Below are positions 43,687 to 53,128 of a stretch of DNA of 64,000 bases, piece after piece. The position numbers and the translations under genes were made by a program. Under the pieces are notes generated by a model, which made no database searches, was not told the DNA's origin, and saw nothing but the letters and a program-made list of their open reading frames with translations. The DNA lies in contig CAVTPD010000003.1 of NCBI GenBank assembly GCA_963736575.1, positions 1,426,001 through 1,490,000 of the forward strand. The letters are read 5' to 3'. Origin of the DNA: CAVTPD01 sp963736575. GTDB taxonomy: Bacteria > Bacteroidota > Bacteroidia > Cytophagales > JAAEPT01. Numbering within the stretch: position 1 is the first letter of the stretch; the number at the start of each line of letters is the position of its first letter.

Positions 43687-44055
43687 TCACTTATGAAAAC
43701 TGTTTTTAATAGTTTCCAATACATTTTCTAGGGCTTTAAATACTTCAATGTTTTCGAATCGGATGACTTTTATACCGTGTGTATTTAGAACTTTGGTTCT
43801 TTCTTGATCGTATTCATATCCTGCGCTGGTATAATGGTCTGCTCCATCAAGTTCAATAGCTAGCTTCTCAGAGGGACAATAAAAGTCTATAATGTAATTT
43901 TCTACGCTAAATTGTCGTCTGAATTTTCGGTTTTCTAATTGTTTGTTTTTTAAGGAAAGCCAAAGTGTTGCTTCTGCAGATGTACTATTGTTACGAAGAA
44001 TTTTACGATGCTCCTTTAAGGCAGGGTGGTTGTTGATTTGCTTGTGTTTTTCCAT
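43687..44055 (-). CDS. DUF559 (Vsr-like restriction-endonuclease fold) protein
   Basis: 122-aa protein of the DUF559 family, related to very-short-patch-repair nucleases of the PD-(D/E)XK fold. The ATG at 44055 (MEKHKQINNHPALKEHRK) is chosen; the longer frame to 44115 adds unrelated residues. Motifs: NSTSAEATLWLSLKNKQL, NRKFRRQFSVENYIIDFYCPSEKLAIELDG (landmark; the catalytic D..ELDG core at about residues 58-75) and GIKVIRFENIEV. The catalytic Asp and Glu are present (VENYIIDF.. and AIELDGADHY). It lies between copies 1 and 2 of a tandem repeat array, which may be its substrate. Confidence 0.87.
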   Translation of the reverse strand: MEKHKQINNHPALKEHRKILRNNSTSAEATLWLSLKNKQLENRKFRRQFSVENYIIDFYCPSEKLAIELDGADHYTSAGYEYDQERTKVLNTHGIKVIRFENIEVFKALENVLETIKNSFHK

Positions 44056-44910
44056 CTTAAAAAAATTAAAAGTGTTTCTGAAAAATAAGACTATTGATGT
44101 AAAGTTCAAAAACACGTGCTTATAAGTTTAGAACCCCTCAGTCCTACGGACAGCTCCCCTTTATAAGTGGAGCAAATGATACTTCCTAGTTTCAAAGATT
44201 TTTTCAAGGATAAAACATATTGTGCAACTATATGTAATAAGTGTTTTTTAGAAGTTTACTACTATAATTTTCTCCTGAAGACTGTAGACAGCTTCCCTTT
44301 ATAAGTGGAGCAAATGATGCTTCTTGGTTTCAAAAATTTTTTTCAAGGGCAAAATATATTGTGCAACTGTATGTAAAAAGTGTTTTTAGGAGTACGCTAC
44401 TATAATTTTCTCCTGAAGACTGTAATGTTATTTTTAAAACCCTCCGTCCTGTGGATAGTTACTCATTTATAAGTGGAGCAAGTGATGCTTCCTAGTTTCA
44501 AAGATTTTTTCAAGGGCAAAACATATTGTGAAACTGTATGTAAAAAGTGTTCTTAGGAGTATTCTACTACAATTTTCTCCTGAAGACTGTAATGTTATTT
44601 TTAAAACCCTCCGTCCTGTGGATAGTTACTCATTTATAAGTGGAGCAAATGATACTTCCTAGTTTCAAAGATTTTTTCAAGGGCAAAACATATTGTGAAA
44701 CTGTATGTAGAAAGTGTTTTTAGAAGTGTGCTCCTATAATTTTTCTCCTGAAGACTGTTGTGGTATTTTTAAAATCCTCCGTCCTGTGGATAGTTATTCT
44801 TTATAAGTGGAGCAAAGGATGCTTCTTAGTTTTAAAGATTTTTTCAAGGGCAAAATATATTGTGCAACTGTATGTAAAAAGTGTTTTTAGGAGTATGCTA
44901 CTATAATTTC

Positions 44911-44957
44911 CTCCCTTTTTTAAGGGGAGGTGTCCGAAGGACGGAGGGGTTTTAAAG
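44911..44957. repeat. Right terminal inverted repeat of the DUF559 array
   Basis: Inverted counterpart of 43525-43570: CTCCC..GGGGAGG..GTCC..GGACGGAGGGGTTTTAAAG. It also contains its own GTCC-GAA-GGAC and CTCCC-GGGAG hairpins. Confidence 0.7.
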
Positions 44958-44973
44958 AAAATAATAGCTTTTT

Positions 44974-46307
44974 TTATATCAACCCCCTCGCTTTCAACTC
45001 TAAATACTTGTTTACGGTATTTACAGAAAGCTCTTCCGGAGTAGTTTTAATGGCTTGAATACCGTGATTATTCAATTCCTGAACAATCATTTCCTTTTCT
45101 GTAATTAACTTTTTGGCCATGGTAGTTTGGTAAATGTCCAGCACGGTGCCGGCATCTTCGTTACCAAATTCTAATAATTCTGAATTCTCAAAAAATACCA
45201 CCAACAATAAATGCGAATGATTCAGCATGCGTAAAATAGGCAAGATGCGCTGCATGGCGTACTGACTTTCGAAATTGGTGAACAGCACCAATAAACTTCT
45301 GCCTTCCGATTGTCTTTTAATGGTTTGGTACAGCAGTTCGTAATTGGCTTCTAAATGGTGTTCCTTTTCCTTGTACAAAGCCTGCATAATGCGGTGCATT
45401 TGTCGGGAATTACTGTCGGCTTTAATTACCGAATCTATCTTGTCTGAAAACGTAATTAACCCCGCTTTGTCGTGTTTTTGAATGGCTACGTTAGCCAACA
45501 CCAAACTAGAATTGATGGCGTAATCCAATAAACTTAAACCTTTGAAGGGCATCTTCATGGCCCGGCTTTTATCAATAATGGTGTAAATCCGCTGCGACTT
45601 TTCTTCCGTGTACTGATTCACCATTAAATCACCACGGCGGCTACTGGCTTTCCAGTTAATGCTGCGGTAATCGTCCCCGTTTACATAATTTCTAATTTGC
45701 TCAAACTCGTAGCTGTGTCCAATCCTACGGATCTTTTTAATACCGTTGTACGCATTCATGTTCACCATGGCATGCAAACTGTATTTCTTCATTTGTAATC
45801 ACCGAAGGATATACCGGAACGGTCTCTTCCAAGGGAATTACAATACGGCGTTGAAGCAAACCAATAGGCGAATGAATGAACACATTTAAAGCGCCAAATT
45901 GATATTCGCCACGTTCTTTTGGGTTTACGGAATAATAAACCGATACTTCTTTTTCGGGTTCTAAACTAGTGGTCTAGTTGAAAATCCCTAATCTGAAATT
46001 GCGGCGGCAATTCATCAATTAATTCCAACTCTAGTTTCCGGGAAGTACGGTTCAGTAAAAGCAATTCAATTTTATTGTTGTCGCCTAAAGAAAGCGCTTT
46101 GGGTAAAACCCGTTTGGCTTGTATCAATTCTTTACTTCGGAAGGAAAAATAAACTTCGTAAGCCACAACCAAAACGGCTATAAACAGAAAACTTTGGGCA
46201 ACTATAAACAAAAAACTGAAGGCATAGCTGAGCACAAAAAGCCCTGCAATGCCACCAAATACATAGAAAAATCGGTTGTTAAGAAATAGGTTCCGTATTT
46301 CTGTCAT
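44974..46307 (-). pseudogene. DUF58 membrane protein gene with two frameshifts
   Basis: In relatives a single gene of about 440 codons follows moxR. Here it is split. From 46307, 113 codons encode two transmembrane helices (about residues 12-55) and the start of the beta region, ending at a stop near 45966. An in-frame continuation (TTSLEPEKEVSVYYSVNPKERGEY) follows in a shifted frame between about 45793 and 45965, and the last 272 codons (from 45792: MKKYSLHAM) are a third frame with the signature GDDYRSINWKASSRRGDLMV and the VWA-like IIDKSRAM. Each join needs a single-base indel. The frames read as one protein across all three pieces, so the lesions are recent or are sequencing errors. Located between moxR (one-base overlap) and the DUF559 array. 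Confidence 0.82.
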
Positions 46308-47332
46308 TATCTAGGTACTTCAATCTGATTAATGATGGCTTGAATTACGTCTTCGGTTTCTACGCCTTCAATTTCTTTTTCGGGACTTAAAATAATTCTG
46401 TGGTTCAGCACCGGGAAAGAAACATCACGGATGTCGTCTGGCGTAACAAAATCTCTACCGCGCATGGCAGCAAAGGTTTTAGAAGCCTTCATTATTGCCA
46501 ATGAAGCACGGGTAGAAGCGCCCAAGAATAAATCGCTAATGTTTCTGGTTTTGTCTACCAATTGAGCGATGTAATGAATCAGCTCATCTTTAATGTGAAT
46601 CTCTTCAATAATGTTGGTGCATTTTTCAATGTCTTCGGGTGAAATTACAGCAATAATTTCTTTAATGGCTTTGGTAGTAAAGTCCGACTTAAAGCGTTGT
46701 AAAATTTCGGTTTCTTCCTGAAGGGTAGGGTGATTTATTTTCAGTTTAAAAATAAAACGGTCTAGCTGTGCTTCGGGTAATTTATAAGTTCCTTCTTGTT
46801 CAATAGGGTTTTGGGTAGCCACAATAAAGAACGGCTTGTCCATTTTATGGGTAACGCCGTCAATAGTAACTTGGCGTTCTTCCATTACTTCAAACAAGGC
46901 CGACTGTGTTTTGGCCGGGGCACGGTTAATCTCATCTACCAAAATAATGTTAGAGAAAACGGGGCCTTTATGAAAACTGAATTCCGAAGTTTTTAAATTA
47001 AAGATGTTGGTACCAATCACATCCGAAGGCATTAAATCGGGCGTAAACTGTAGCCGTTTAAAATCGGTTTTTATGGCTTTCGAAAGCAGATTTACTGTTA
47101 AGGTTTTGGCCACACCGGGTACACCTTCCAGCAAAACATGTCCGCCACTAAATAAGGCCGCAATCAAGAAGTCAATCAAATCTTCTTGACCCACTAACAC
47201 CTTTTTTAATTCGGTTTTGATTTTAAGCGCAGAGTCGGCAATAAACTGGGCTTCCGAAGAATTTTCCGGATTCCAAGTGGTGTTTTCAATAGGTGTATGC
47301 TCTGCGTTAAATTCGTTTTCTTCTTCCGTCAT
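46307..47332 (-). CDS. MoxR-family AAA ATPase
   Basis: 341-aa ATPase. Walker A is GVPGVAKT in LEGVPGVAKTLTVN (about residues 72-85), Walker B is IILVDEINRAPAKTQSAL (about 130-147), with the sensor FIVATQNPIEQEG (about 168-180) and a C-terminal lid. MoxR proteins act as chaperones for the assembly or activation of neighbouring VWA/DUF58 and membrane proteins. Its ATG overlaps the DUF4350 stop codon (ATGA), and its stop overlaps the DUF58 start by one base; the order DUF4129, DUF4350, moxR, DUF58 is the usual order in Bacteroidota. Confidence 0.94.
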   Translation of the reverse strand: MTEEENEFNAEHTPIENTTWNPENSSEAQFIADSALKIKTELKKVLVGQEDLIDFLIAALFSGGHVLLEGVPGVAKTLTVNLLSKAIKTDFKRLQFTPDLMPSDVIGTNIFNLKTSEFSFHKGPVFSNIILVDEINRAPAKTQSALFEVMEERQVTIDGVTHKMDKPFFIVATQNPIEQEGTYKLPEAQLDRFIFKLKINHPTLQEETEILQRFKSDFTTKAIKEIIAVISPEDIEKCTNIIEEIHIKDELIHYIAQLVDKTRNISDLFLGASTRASLAIMKASKTFAAMRGRDFVTPDDIRDVSFPVLNHRIILSPEKEIEGVETEDVIQAIINQIEVPR

Positions 47333-48616
47333 GATTTTTCAGTTTTGGAATAATAATGCTGTAATAAATTATAAAGATGATTAAGGTCGTTGTTATCAAA
47401 AGCGTTGGCTCTGCTAATGCGCTGTTCAAATTCTAATAATCCCTTGAGTATAGAAGGTCTAGTTTCTGATTTTTCCGCCAAGACTGTCTACGATTTTGGA
47501 TCGGTTTCCAACTTGTTTTTTTGGATTTGATGTTCTAAACGGACGTCTATCCAGAATTGACGCATCATTTCGGTAGCAATTCCTAAATGATTTTCTTTGT
47601 TGAAGAACAAAGAACCCAAGGCTTTGGCATATTCTACCGATGTATTTTTCTTGCCCGGCAAAACAGGGATAATCCGCTGTTTTCTTTTAGACTGAAGGAA
47701 AAGATAAATAAGTACTAAAACCAAACTTAAATACCACGCCCAAGCAAACTCTTTATGCCCTAAAATAAAGTTTAACGGGGATTCCTGAATGCTAAAACCA
47801 CTGCCATCACTACCAGAACTGTTGTAGTTTGATTTTTTATTGTAAACGTCCCAATAAATTTTCTTTTGGTTAAATTTTCTGAAAACAGCGTTTAAATAAT
47901 TCAGTCCGTTTTCTTCTAACAACATGTAATTAGTAAACAAAATAGGGTTACTGTGCAGGAAGAATGAACCGTCACCGTACGGGATTTCAATAAAGTTGAT
48001 GGAATCTGGTTTTAGGTAACCCAAGGTTTTAACACGGTTTGTAGAATCTACCTTACGTAAAGAATCCAGCAGAAAGCACCGACCAAGAAGTAGGAACGGT
48101 ATCGCTAATGCTTTTGTAATGAAATTTGAAGTTGTGGTTAGAGTTTACAACTTCGGGATGAATAATGGAATCGATCACCGCTTCAGAACCCGTAGAATAA
48201 TAATAGTCTGCGGTGGTATCTTTAGGGTAATTCAATAATTTCTTAAACGTAAAAGAGTCGAAGCCATCCGTCATTAAAACAACATCGTTACCATTTTTGG
48301 CAAAGCGTTTTAAAACCTCTAATTCTGCCGAATCTAAATTGTTGCGGTAATAACCAATATAAAGATAGGTAGAACCAAAATCGGTAGAATCTAAGAGGGT
48401 GCTGGTTGCTTCGTCTATCAGTTTAAAATCAATATCCGGATTGTTTTCCGTCATGCTGTACAACACCGAAAGATCGTACGGTTCTTCTTGCAATTCTCTG
48501 TATTGCGGATACCATTCGTACTTAGGCATAAATTGACGCAGGTATAAATAAATACCACCAACAGCAATAAGCAGCACCAATAATACGGTTGATATGATAA
48601 TGGTAGACCTACTCAT
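47329..48616 (-). pseudogene. DUF4350 protein gene with three frameshifts
   Basis: Membrane-anchored protein next to moxR. From 48616, one N-terminal transmembrane helix (about residues 5-25) and the DUF4350 domain (NPDIDFKLIDEA, NGNDVVLMTDGF) run to about 48060, where a one-base shift enters a stop. A second piece (LDSLRKVDSTNRVKTLGYLK, then IPYGDGSFFLHS and a second transmembrane helix WAWYLSLVLVLIYLFL) runs to 47488. A third stretch after two further shifts (about 47500 and 47472) gives SLAEKSETRPSILKGLLEFE and ends at a TGA overlapping the moxR ATG. The missing bases lie in short homopolymers (AAAA, GG), so sequencing error is a strong alternative to gene decay. Confidence 0.8.
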
Positions 48617-49253
48617 TCTTGCCTATTTTATGTTGGAATGATGTAAAATCGGGCATTAACAGGACGAAGATGCTTTCGTTCAATATAGATTTACCAAACC
48701 AAACCCGCTCGTAAATCATGCGGATGTGCGCAAACGAATCACCAAGAGACGGATTTAATTCTCGTTGGTATTGATAGTTGGTCTTTTGTTTTTCCCACTT
48801 AATTAAGTTTTGTTCAGAAAGGTTTTTAATCTGAATTAAGAACAACAACCTAATGGCTTCTTGAAATTGTTTTTTCTGCATGGCTTCTTGCAACAGCGCA
48901 TTCAGGTCTAGTTCGTGTATTCGGTCTTCCAAATCGGTGTCGTAAATACTAGCTTCCGATCGTAAATTAGGGTTTGAAGGAAGGTTGCCTAAAATCTTAA
49001 TCAGTAAGAAAATTAAGCCAACTATAATAAGCCCAAACAGCGGGTATTTTAATACAGAAAAATCGAAACTAGGAGCTTCTAAATCGTTTTTAGGCGGCTC
49101 AATATCCATCTTTTTCATGTTTTCGGTGTAGTCTAATTCCTTCTTTTCTTGGTGCCAAGAAGAATGACTGTAGGGTGCAGCTTTCAGTATAAAAACAAAA
49201 GCCGTTAGAAAGAGCAATAGCAGCGGAAATTTTTTGAAACTAGTCTTAATCAT
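48609..49253 (-). CDS. DUF4129-family membrane protein
   Basis: 214-aa protein found in MoxR/DUF58 clusters of Bacteroidota. A signal-like N-terminal segment (about residues 8-24) is followed by a periplasmic linker, a transmembrane helix at about 68-88 (YPLFGLIIVGLIFLLI) and a cytoplasmic helical DUF4129 domain (about 115-214) with LLQEAMQKKQFQEAIRLLFL and YQRELNPSLGDSFAHI, a TPR-like pattern. It overlaps the DUF4350 start by 8 bp and the SpoIIM-like gene's end by 8 bp. Function within the cluster is not known. Confidence 0.82.
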   Translation of the reverse strand: MIKTSFKKFPLLLLFLTAFVFILKAAPYSHSSWHQEKKELDYTENMKKMDIEPPKNDLEAPSFDFSVLKYPLFGLIIVGLIFLLIKILGNLPSNPNLRSEASIYDTDLEDRIHELDLNALLQEAMQKKQFQEAIRLLFLIQIKNLSEQNLIKWEKQKTNYQYQRELNPSLGDSFAHIRMIYERVWFGKSILNESIFVLLMPDFTSFQHKIGKNE

Positions 49254-51069
49254 TTAAAGATTTTGAAGCATAAAAGTTATCAATCTTCTCGTTTAAGAAA
49301 GAAGCATTACTTTTTTCGTTAGCACTGAAATTAAAAAAGGCCATAATGATAACCACGGTATTCACTAAAATTAAAAGCAAGCTGGCAATTATAAAGCGGA
49401 ATATAAAATAGCTGACTGCAATTTTGGTATTGGTTTCAAATTCGTACACCATAGTTAAGGAACTAAGAATACTTGTGAATACGGTGCTGTTTAAAAATTT
49501 ATAAAATAGGAAGATAATACCTGTTACGGATAATGAAATAATCACAAACTGACCAAAGAAGGCTTTTATGTTCTGTATTCCGTTAGAAAACGTAAAGTTT
49601 ACCTCTTGCTTAATCAATAAATTAACAGCAATTGAAATACCTACCATAGTTAATACAAGCGCAAGAATTCCCCAGTCATCGGGTAAGAAGAATAAACTAT
49701 TAATAATTCCGCTAGCCAATAAAGCGATTAAAAGGTGTTTAGAGGTAAACTGAAGGAAAGTGGTGCTTTTCGTTTCCAAAGAAAGAAATTGCAAAAGCGC
49801 ATGAATGAAAATTAGAAGACAAAATCCAAAAACGAAAGTGTTACAAACCGCCAACCAAGGGAAGTTTATGTAATCTAAAACACCGTTGGAACCAGCTGCT
49901 ACTTCGGTAGTAGAATGTAAGTTGGGCAAATCATAAATTACCAGGCCACAAAAAGAAAAGAACAAAGCCAGTAATAAAGAAGACTTAAGGAATAGACTGC
50001 TTTTTTCACTTATAAACTGAATGGCATTACCAATAACTTCGGGCGCAGTATTTATCTTTTTAATATCAATTTCTCTTATAACGGCGGTACTTAAGGTCTT
50101 TTCTTCTAAATCCTCTTTAGACGCATTCTTGAAAACATAGCGCGGGTAAACACCAAAATAACCAATGATAAAACCTAGCGAAAGCAGAATGACTAAAATT
50201 CTAATGATGTCTGGGGTTTCCGTAAAACGGGTTATAAAGGTCTCTATGAACCCGGCAATGACAAACAAAGGGATTAAACCCAACATGATTTTAACACCTC
50301 TTTGTGCCGAAAGCCGAAAGGAATGACTCCGTTTTAAAGTCCCCGGGAAAATGAGTCCTTTGCCCAAATATAAACCAGCACCGCCGGCAATTACTATGGA
50401 AGAAATTTCTATGGTTCCGTGTTGCCAGATGGTTAAAAACGATTCTTTAAAGTTGCCGCTTGCCACAAAGAAATATTGAAAAACGCCTACCATTACGCCG
50501 TTGTAAAGCAAAATGGCTATTGTTCCAATGGAAGCAAAAATGCCAAATACAAAGGTTCTAAGCGCTACAAAAATATTGTTTATGGTAATCCTGAAGAACA
50601 TCCCAAAAACATTGTCTTGTTTGTAAACCGCCATGGGGTCTCCTTTTTCAATGTTTTCTAAGGTCATGTCTACATAGCCGTTTCCTAAAATAGAACGGGC
50701 AAAAGCTTCGTCTTGGGAACAAGAATACGCGCCAACCAAAGCAAATAACAAAAACGTAACGGTAGAAATTAAAAAGGCTCTACGTGCATGGTAGAATTGT
50801 AGGGGTAAATCGGTTTTCCAGAAATGAAGGAAATCACCTTTTCTTATTTTTCGTTTTTTATAAATATCATTAAACAGAACCTGTGCAACGCCGTTTAAAT
50901 AAACACGTACCGAACGGTTTTTGTAGAAGGTGCGGGCAAAAGAAAGGTCATCGGCAATTTGTACAAACAACTTGCTAATTTTGCTCGGGTCATCGGTCTT
51001 GTTCGACAGATCTTCCTCGAACTGTTTCCACTTCTTTTGATTTTGCTTTATAAATGCGGATTCTTTCAT
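49246..51069 (-). CDS. SpoIIM-domain membrane protein with a long C-terminal membrane extension
   Basis: 607-aa inner-membrane protein. Residues about 1-325 match the stage II sporulation protein M (SpoIIM) domain common in this cluster: a soluble N-terminus (YKNRSVRVYLNGVAQVL), then helices containing FGMFFRITINNI, IFASIGTIAILLYNG, FLTIWQHGTIEISSIVIAGGAG (the conserved HGTIEI core) and GLIFPG. Residues about 345-607 add six or more hydrophobic helices and resemble the DUF4013/DUF975 type of membrane protein. In most relatives these are separate or absent, so this looks like a fusion. In other phyla SpoIIM bridges a lytic complex during engulfment; here that role is not implied. It is divergent from the RDD gene at 51134. 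Confidence 0.85.
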   Translation of the reverse strand: MKESAFIKQNQKKWKQFEEDLSNKTDDPSKISKLFVQIADDLSFARTFYKNRSVRVYLNGVAQVLFNDIYKKRKIRKGDFLHFWKTDLPLQFYHARRAFLISTVTFLLFALVGAYSCSQDEAFARSILGNGYVDMTLENIEKGDPMAVYKQDNVFGMFFRITINNIFVALRTFVFGIFASIGTIAILLYNGVMVGVFQYFFVASGNFKESFLTIWQHGTIEISSIVIAGGAGLYLGKGLIFPGTLKRSHSFRLSAQRGVKIMLGLIPLFVIAGFIETFITRFTETPDIIRILVILLSLGFIIGYFGVYPRYVFKNASKEDLEEKTLSTAVIREIDIKKINTAPEVIGNAIQFISEKSSLFLKSSLLLALFFSFCGLVIYDLPNLHSTTEVAAGSNGVLDYINFPWLAVCNTFVFGFCLLIFIHALLQFLSLETKSTTFLQFTSKHLLIALLASGIINSLFFLPDDWGILALVLTMVGISIAVNLLIKQEVNFTFSNGIQNIKAFFGQFVIISLSVTGIIFLFYKFLNSTVFTSILSSLTMVYEFETNTKIAVSYFIFRFIIASLLLILVNTVVIIMAFFNFSANEKSNASFLNEKIDNFYASKSLND

Positions 51070-51133
51070 TTAACTTTCAGCAACAATATGCTTAGTAGAC
51101 GAATATAATAAAGATCGTTAAAACATAACCCTA

Positions 51134-51850
51134 ATGAATAAAATTGAAGTAGTAACAGCGCAAAATGTTATTATAGAATACAATTTAGCGTCTGTTTTAG
51201 ACCGAATTGTTGCTTTTGTACTAGATGTAGTTTTTGCGGTGTTGTTTTTTTTGGTGTTGTTGTTCATCACCAGTGTGGGTAAATTACCCGAATGGATTTA
51301 CAGTTTTGTAATGCTTTTTGTTTTTGTTGGTTACGATATAATCTTTGAAACCTTCAATAATGGCATGACGCCTGGTAAAAGTTTATTAAGTATTAAAGTT
51401 ATAAAACTGAATGGTGAAGGACTTTCTGCTTACGATGCTTTTGTGCGCTGGTCTTTTAAGTTAGTAGATGTATATTTTTGCTTCGGTTCATTAGCTTCCC
51501 TTTTTATTATTTCTTCCGAAAAAAACCAACGCTTGGGTGATTATTTGGCCAGCACGGCGGTTATTAAAGTCAACCGTAAAAACAGAATGTCCTTAGACCG
51601 AATTATGTCTATTAACGAAGAGGTAGATTATTTGCCTACGTACCCTAATGTAATTCAGTTAAATAATGAAGATGTTTTGTTGATTCATGAAACGGCTTCG
51701 CGCTTAAAAAAATATAAAAATGAAGTGCATGAAACGGCGGCCAATAAACTAAAAGTGAAACTAGAAGAAAAGTTAGAGGTTCAGTCTAAGGAAGAACCCC
51801 ATACTTTCTTTACTACCTTAATAAAAGACTACGTATACCTTACGCGTTAA
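51134..51850 (+). CDS. RDD-family membrane protein
   Basis: 238-aa protein with an RDD domain, so called for a conserved Arg-Asp-Asp-like pattern. It has about three transmembrane helices (near residues 22-50, 55-75 and 108-128), with NGMTPGKSLLSIKVIK and SEKNQRLGDYLASTAVIKV as family phrases. The C-terminal half (about 140-238) is soluble and charged (VHETAANKLKVKLEEKLEV). In Bacteroidota this gene often stands opposite the SpoIIM gene, as here. Function is unknown; some RDD proteins transport cations. The gene's last bases overlap the convergent RDD gene by 11 bp. Confidence 0.85.
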   Translation: MNKIEVVTAQNVIIEYNLASVLDRIVAFVLDVVFAVLFFLVLLFITSVGKLPEWIYSFVMLFVFVGYDIIFETFNNGMTPGKSLLSIKVIKLNGEGLSAYDAFVRWSFKLVDVYFCFGSLASLFIISSEKNQRLGDYLASTAVIKVNRKNRMSLDRIMSINEEVDYLPTYPNVIQLNNEDVLLIHETASRLKKYKNEVHETAANKLKVKLEEKLEVQSKEEPHTFFTTLIKDYVYLTR

Positions 51851-52262
51851 CCACTCTAGATTTAGCAAAAGAATCGTGCCATCCCACACGGTCTTTGCCC
51901 AAGAACGAAAAAGCATCAAACGGGATTAGTCTAGAAATACTGCGTATAAAAGCAGTTTGCAGGTCTGGTTCGGAACCATCTTCTTTAACCACTTTGGTTT
52001 TTGTAATCATTTTACCCACTGTTTTTCCTGTAGTGCTTTCCATAACAAAATAATAAGCAAAATGGAGTAGGTAATAAACCACATTGGTTAATAGCGCATT
52101 GTTTTGAATAACAGCAGGAAGCCCAACCGTAAAAGTGATACCAATAAATACCCCTTGGCTAAGAAGACTGTCAACAATTAAATTGGCAAACCTTTTACCA
52201 GAACTAGCGGGTACAATTTCCAGCTCCTCTTCTTGTAGGTCTAAAACTATTTCTTCGCTCAT
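51840..52262 (-). CDS. RDD-family membrane protein, short form
   Basis: 140-aa protein; acidic N-terminus (LDLQEEELEIVP), then an RDD domain with helices at about 40-60 and 68-88, STTGKTVGKMITKTKVV and RLIPFDAFSFLGKD, and finishes near GWHDSFAKSRVV, the typical family end. The start overlaps the preceding gene's stop by 4 bp (52259-52262), so it is coupled to the membrane protein at 52259. Two RDD genes in tail-to-tail orientation are adjacent. Confidence 0.85.
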   Translation of the reverse strand: MSEEIVLDLQEEELEIVPASSGKRFANLIVDSLLSQGVFIGITFTVGLPAVIQNNALLTNVVYYLLHFAYYFVMESTTGKTVGKMITKTKVVKEDGSEPDLQTAFIRSISRLIPFDAFSFLGKDRVGWHDSFAKSRVVNA

Positions 52263-52942
52263 TCTGTAGGGATTTCAGTTTTATAAATAACTTTTTCAAA
52301 CGAAATATAGAAGGCAATAAAGGTTACAGGTATAGTTACCAATAAACCAATGCCTAAAAGTAAGGCGCCACCAATATTTAACAATCCTAGTAGTAGAGCA
52401 AAACCAAAAAATCCCCACCAGTTTTTAGAAATCAGCTTACGTGAGAATTCTAAAGCCGGCCAAGTTTCTTTGTTTTCGAAAACAGCAATGTAAGCAGCCC
52501 ATTTATAGGCTACAGCTAAATAAATACCCGGGATGATTAAAAAGAAAAGTCCTACAACGGTAAATAAGCTGCTTAATAAGCCTACTAACATAAGTGGGAT
52601 TAATACCCGAAATCCATGAAAAAACTCTTGAAAGTTTTCAATACGTTCTTTACGGATTATCTTTTTTGTAACCCATGCAAAACCAAAATAAAGTGCTGGC
52701 CCTAAGAATATGTTGGCAACAGTTCCTATAAAGGGTATAACAGAAGCAATACCTACAATTAAATAAGCCACTACAGTGAAGCCAATAAAACTGCCTGCAT
52801 TCATTTTGAAAATGTTAAAAGCCTCACCAATAATTCCGGTGGCATCTAATTCAAATCCGTTTTCTAATATTTCTTCTGCTCTAGCATCAAAATCAAGGCT
52901 TTGTTCCTGGTTTAGATTGAAGTCTAGTACTTGTTCTTCCAA
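52259..52942 (-). CDS. Multi-pass membrane protein (DUF975/DUF4013-like)
   Basis: 227-aa protein with an acidic soluble N-terminus of about 50 residues (DFDARAEEILENGF) and about five transmembrane helices. The phrase FNIFKMNAGSFIGFTVVAYL and the later LVGLLSSLFTVVGLFFLIIPGIYLAV (helix landmarks at about 118-143) resemble the glycerophosphoryl diester phosphodiesterase membrane-domain/DUF975 group, whose function is unknown. It is coupled with the RDD gene by a 4-bp overlap, possibly forming one membrane complex. The extension of the SpoIIM protein is of a similar membrane type. Confidence 0.72.
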   Translation of the reverse strand: MEEQVLDFNLNQEQSLDFDARAEEILENGFELDATGIIGEAFNIFKMNAGSFIGFTVVAYLIVGIASVIPFIGTVANIFLGPALYFGFAWVTKKIIRKERIENFQEFFHGFRVLIPLMLVGLLSSLFTVVGLFFLIIPGIYLAVAYKWAAYIAVFENKETWPALEFSRKLISKNWWGFFGFALLLGLLNIGGALLLGIGLLVTIPVTFIAFYISFEKVIYKTEIPTE

Positions 52943-53073
52943 AATAAAATTTAGTTAAAAGTTGATGGTTGGGAAAATAGTAAGAAAAACACAAAGTAGG
53001 AATTGAATGGGGGAAAACTGTGGTTTTGAGTGTAGGAAAGAAATTACAATACTTATAAATTAATTGGTAAACC

Positions 53074-53128
53074 GTAGATTATATTCATGATAATCTGGTG
53101 AGAAATGGTTTGGTGGAAGAACAATATG
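53074..53128 (+). pseudogene. Decayed C-terminal fragment of a RAYT transposase
   Basis: The frame reads VDYIHDNLVRNGLVEEQY, clearly matching the VDYIHNNPVESEIVEEPEYY region of the intact transposase at 57369 and more closely the common YIHxNPVRxGLV consensus. The rest is lost. It stops where the left-end hairpin of the following element begins. Confidence 0.6.

Larger units (their letters stand above)
43525..44957. repeat. Tandem array of about 167-bp units flanking a DUF559 gene
   Basis: The landmark GTGGAGCAA occurs at 43565, 44167, 44305, 44473, 44640 and 44807. The gaps after the second copy are 138, 168, 167 and 167 bp; the first and second copies are separated by the DUF559 gene. Each unit has the leader AACCCTCCGTCCTGTGGATAG and GTGGAGCAAATGATACTTC, followed by a segment TTTCTCCTGAAGACTGT near its end, and includes an inverted pair AGGAG / CTCCT. 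It is closed on the right by an inverted copy of the unit leader (44911-44957). There are no open frames through the units, and the array holds no other genes. Confidence 0.8.

Noticed and set aside
43525..44957. Possible CRISPR array
   Set aside because: Repeat units are about 167 bp without unique spacers of regular size, and no cas genes are nearby.
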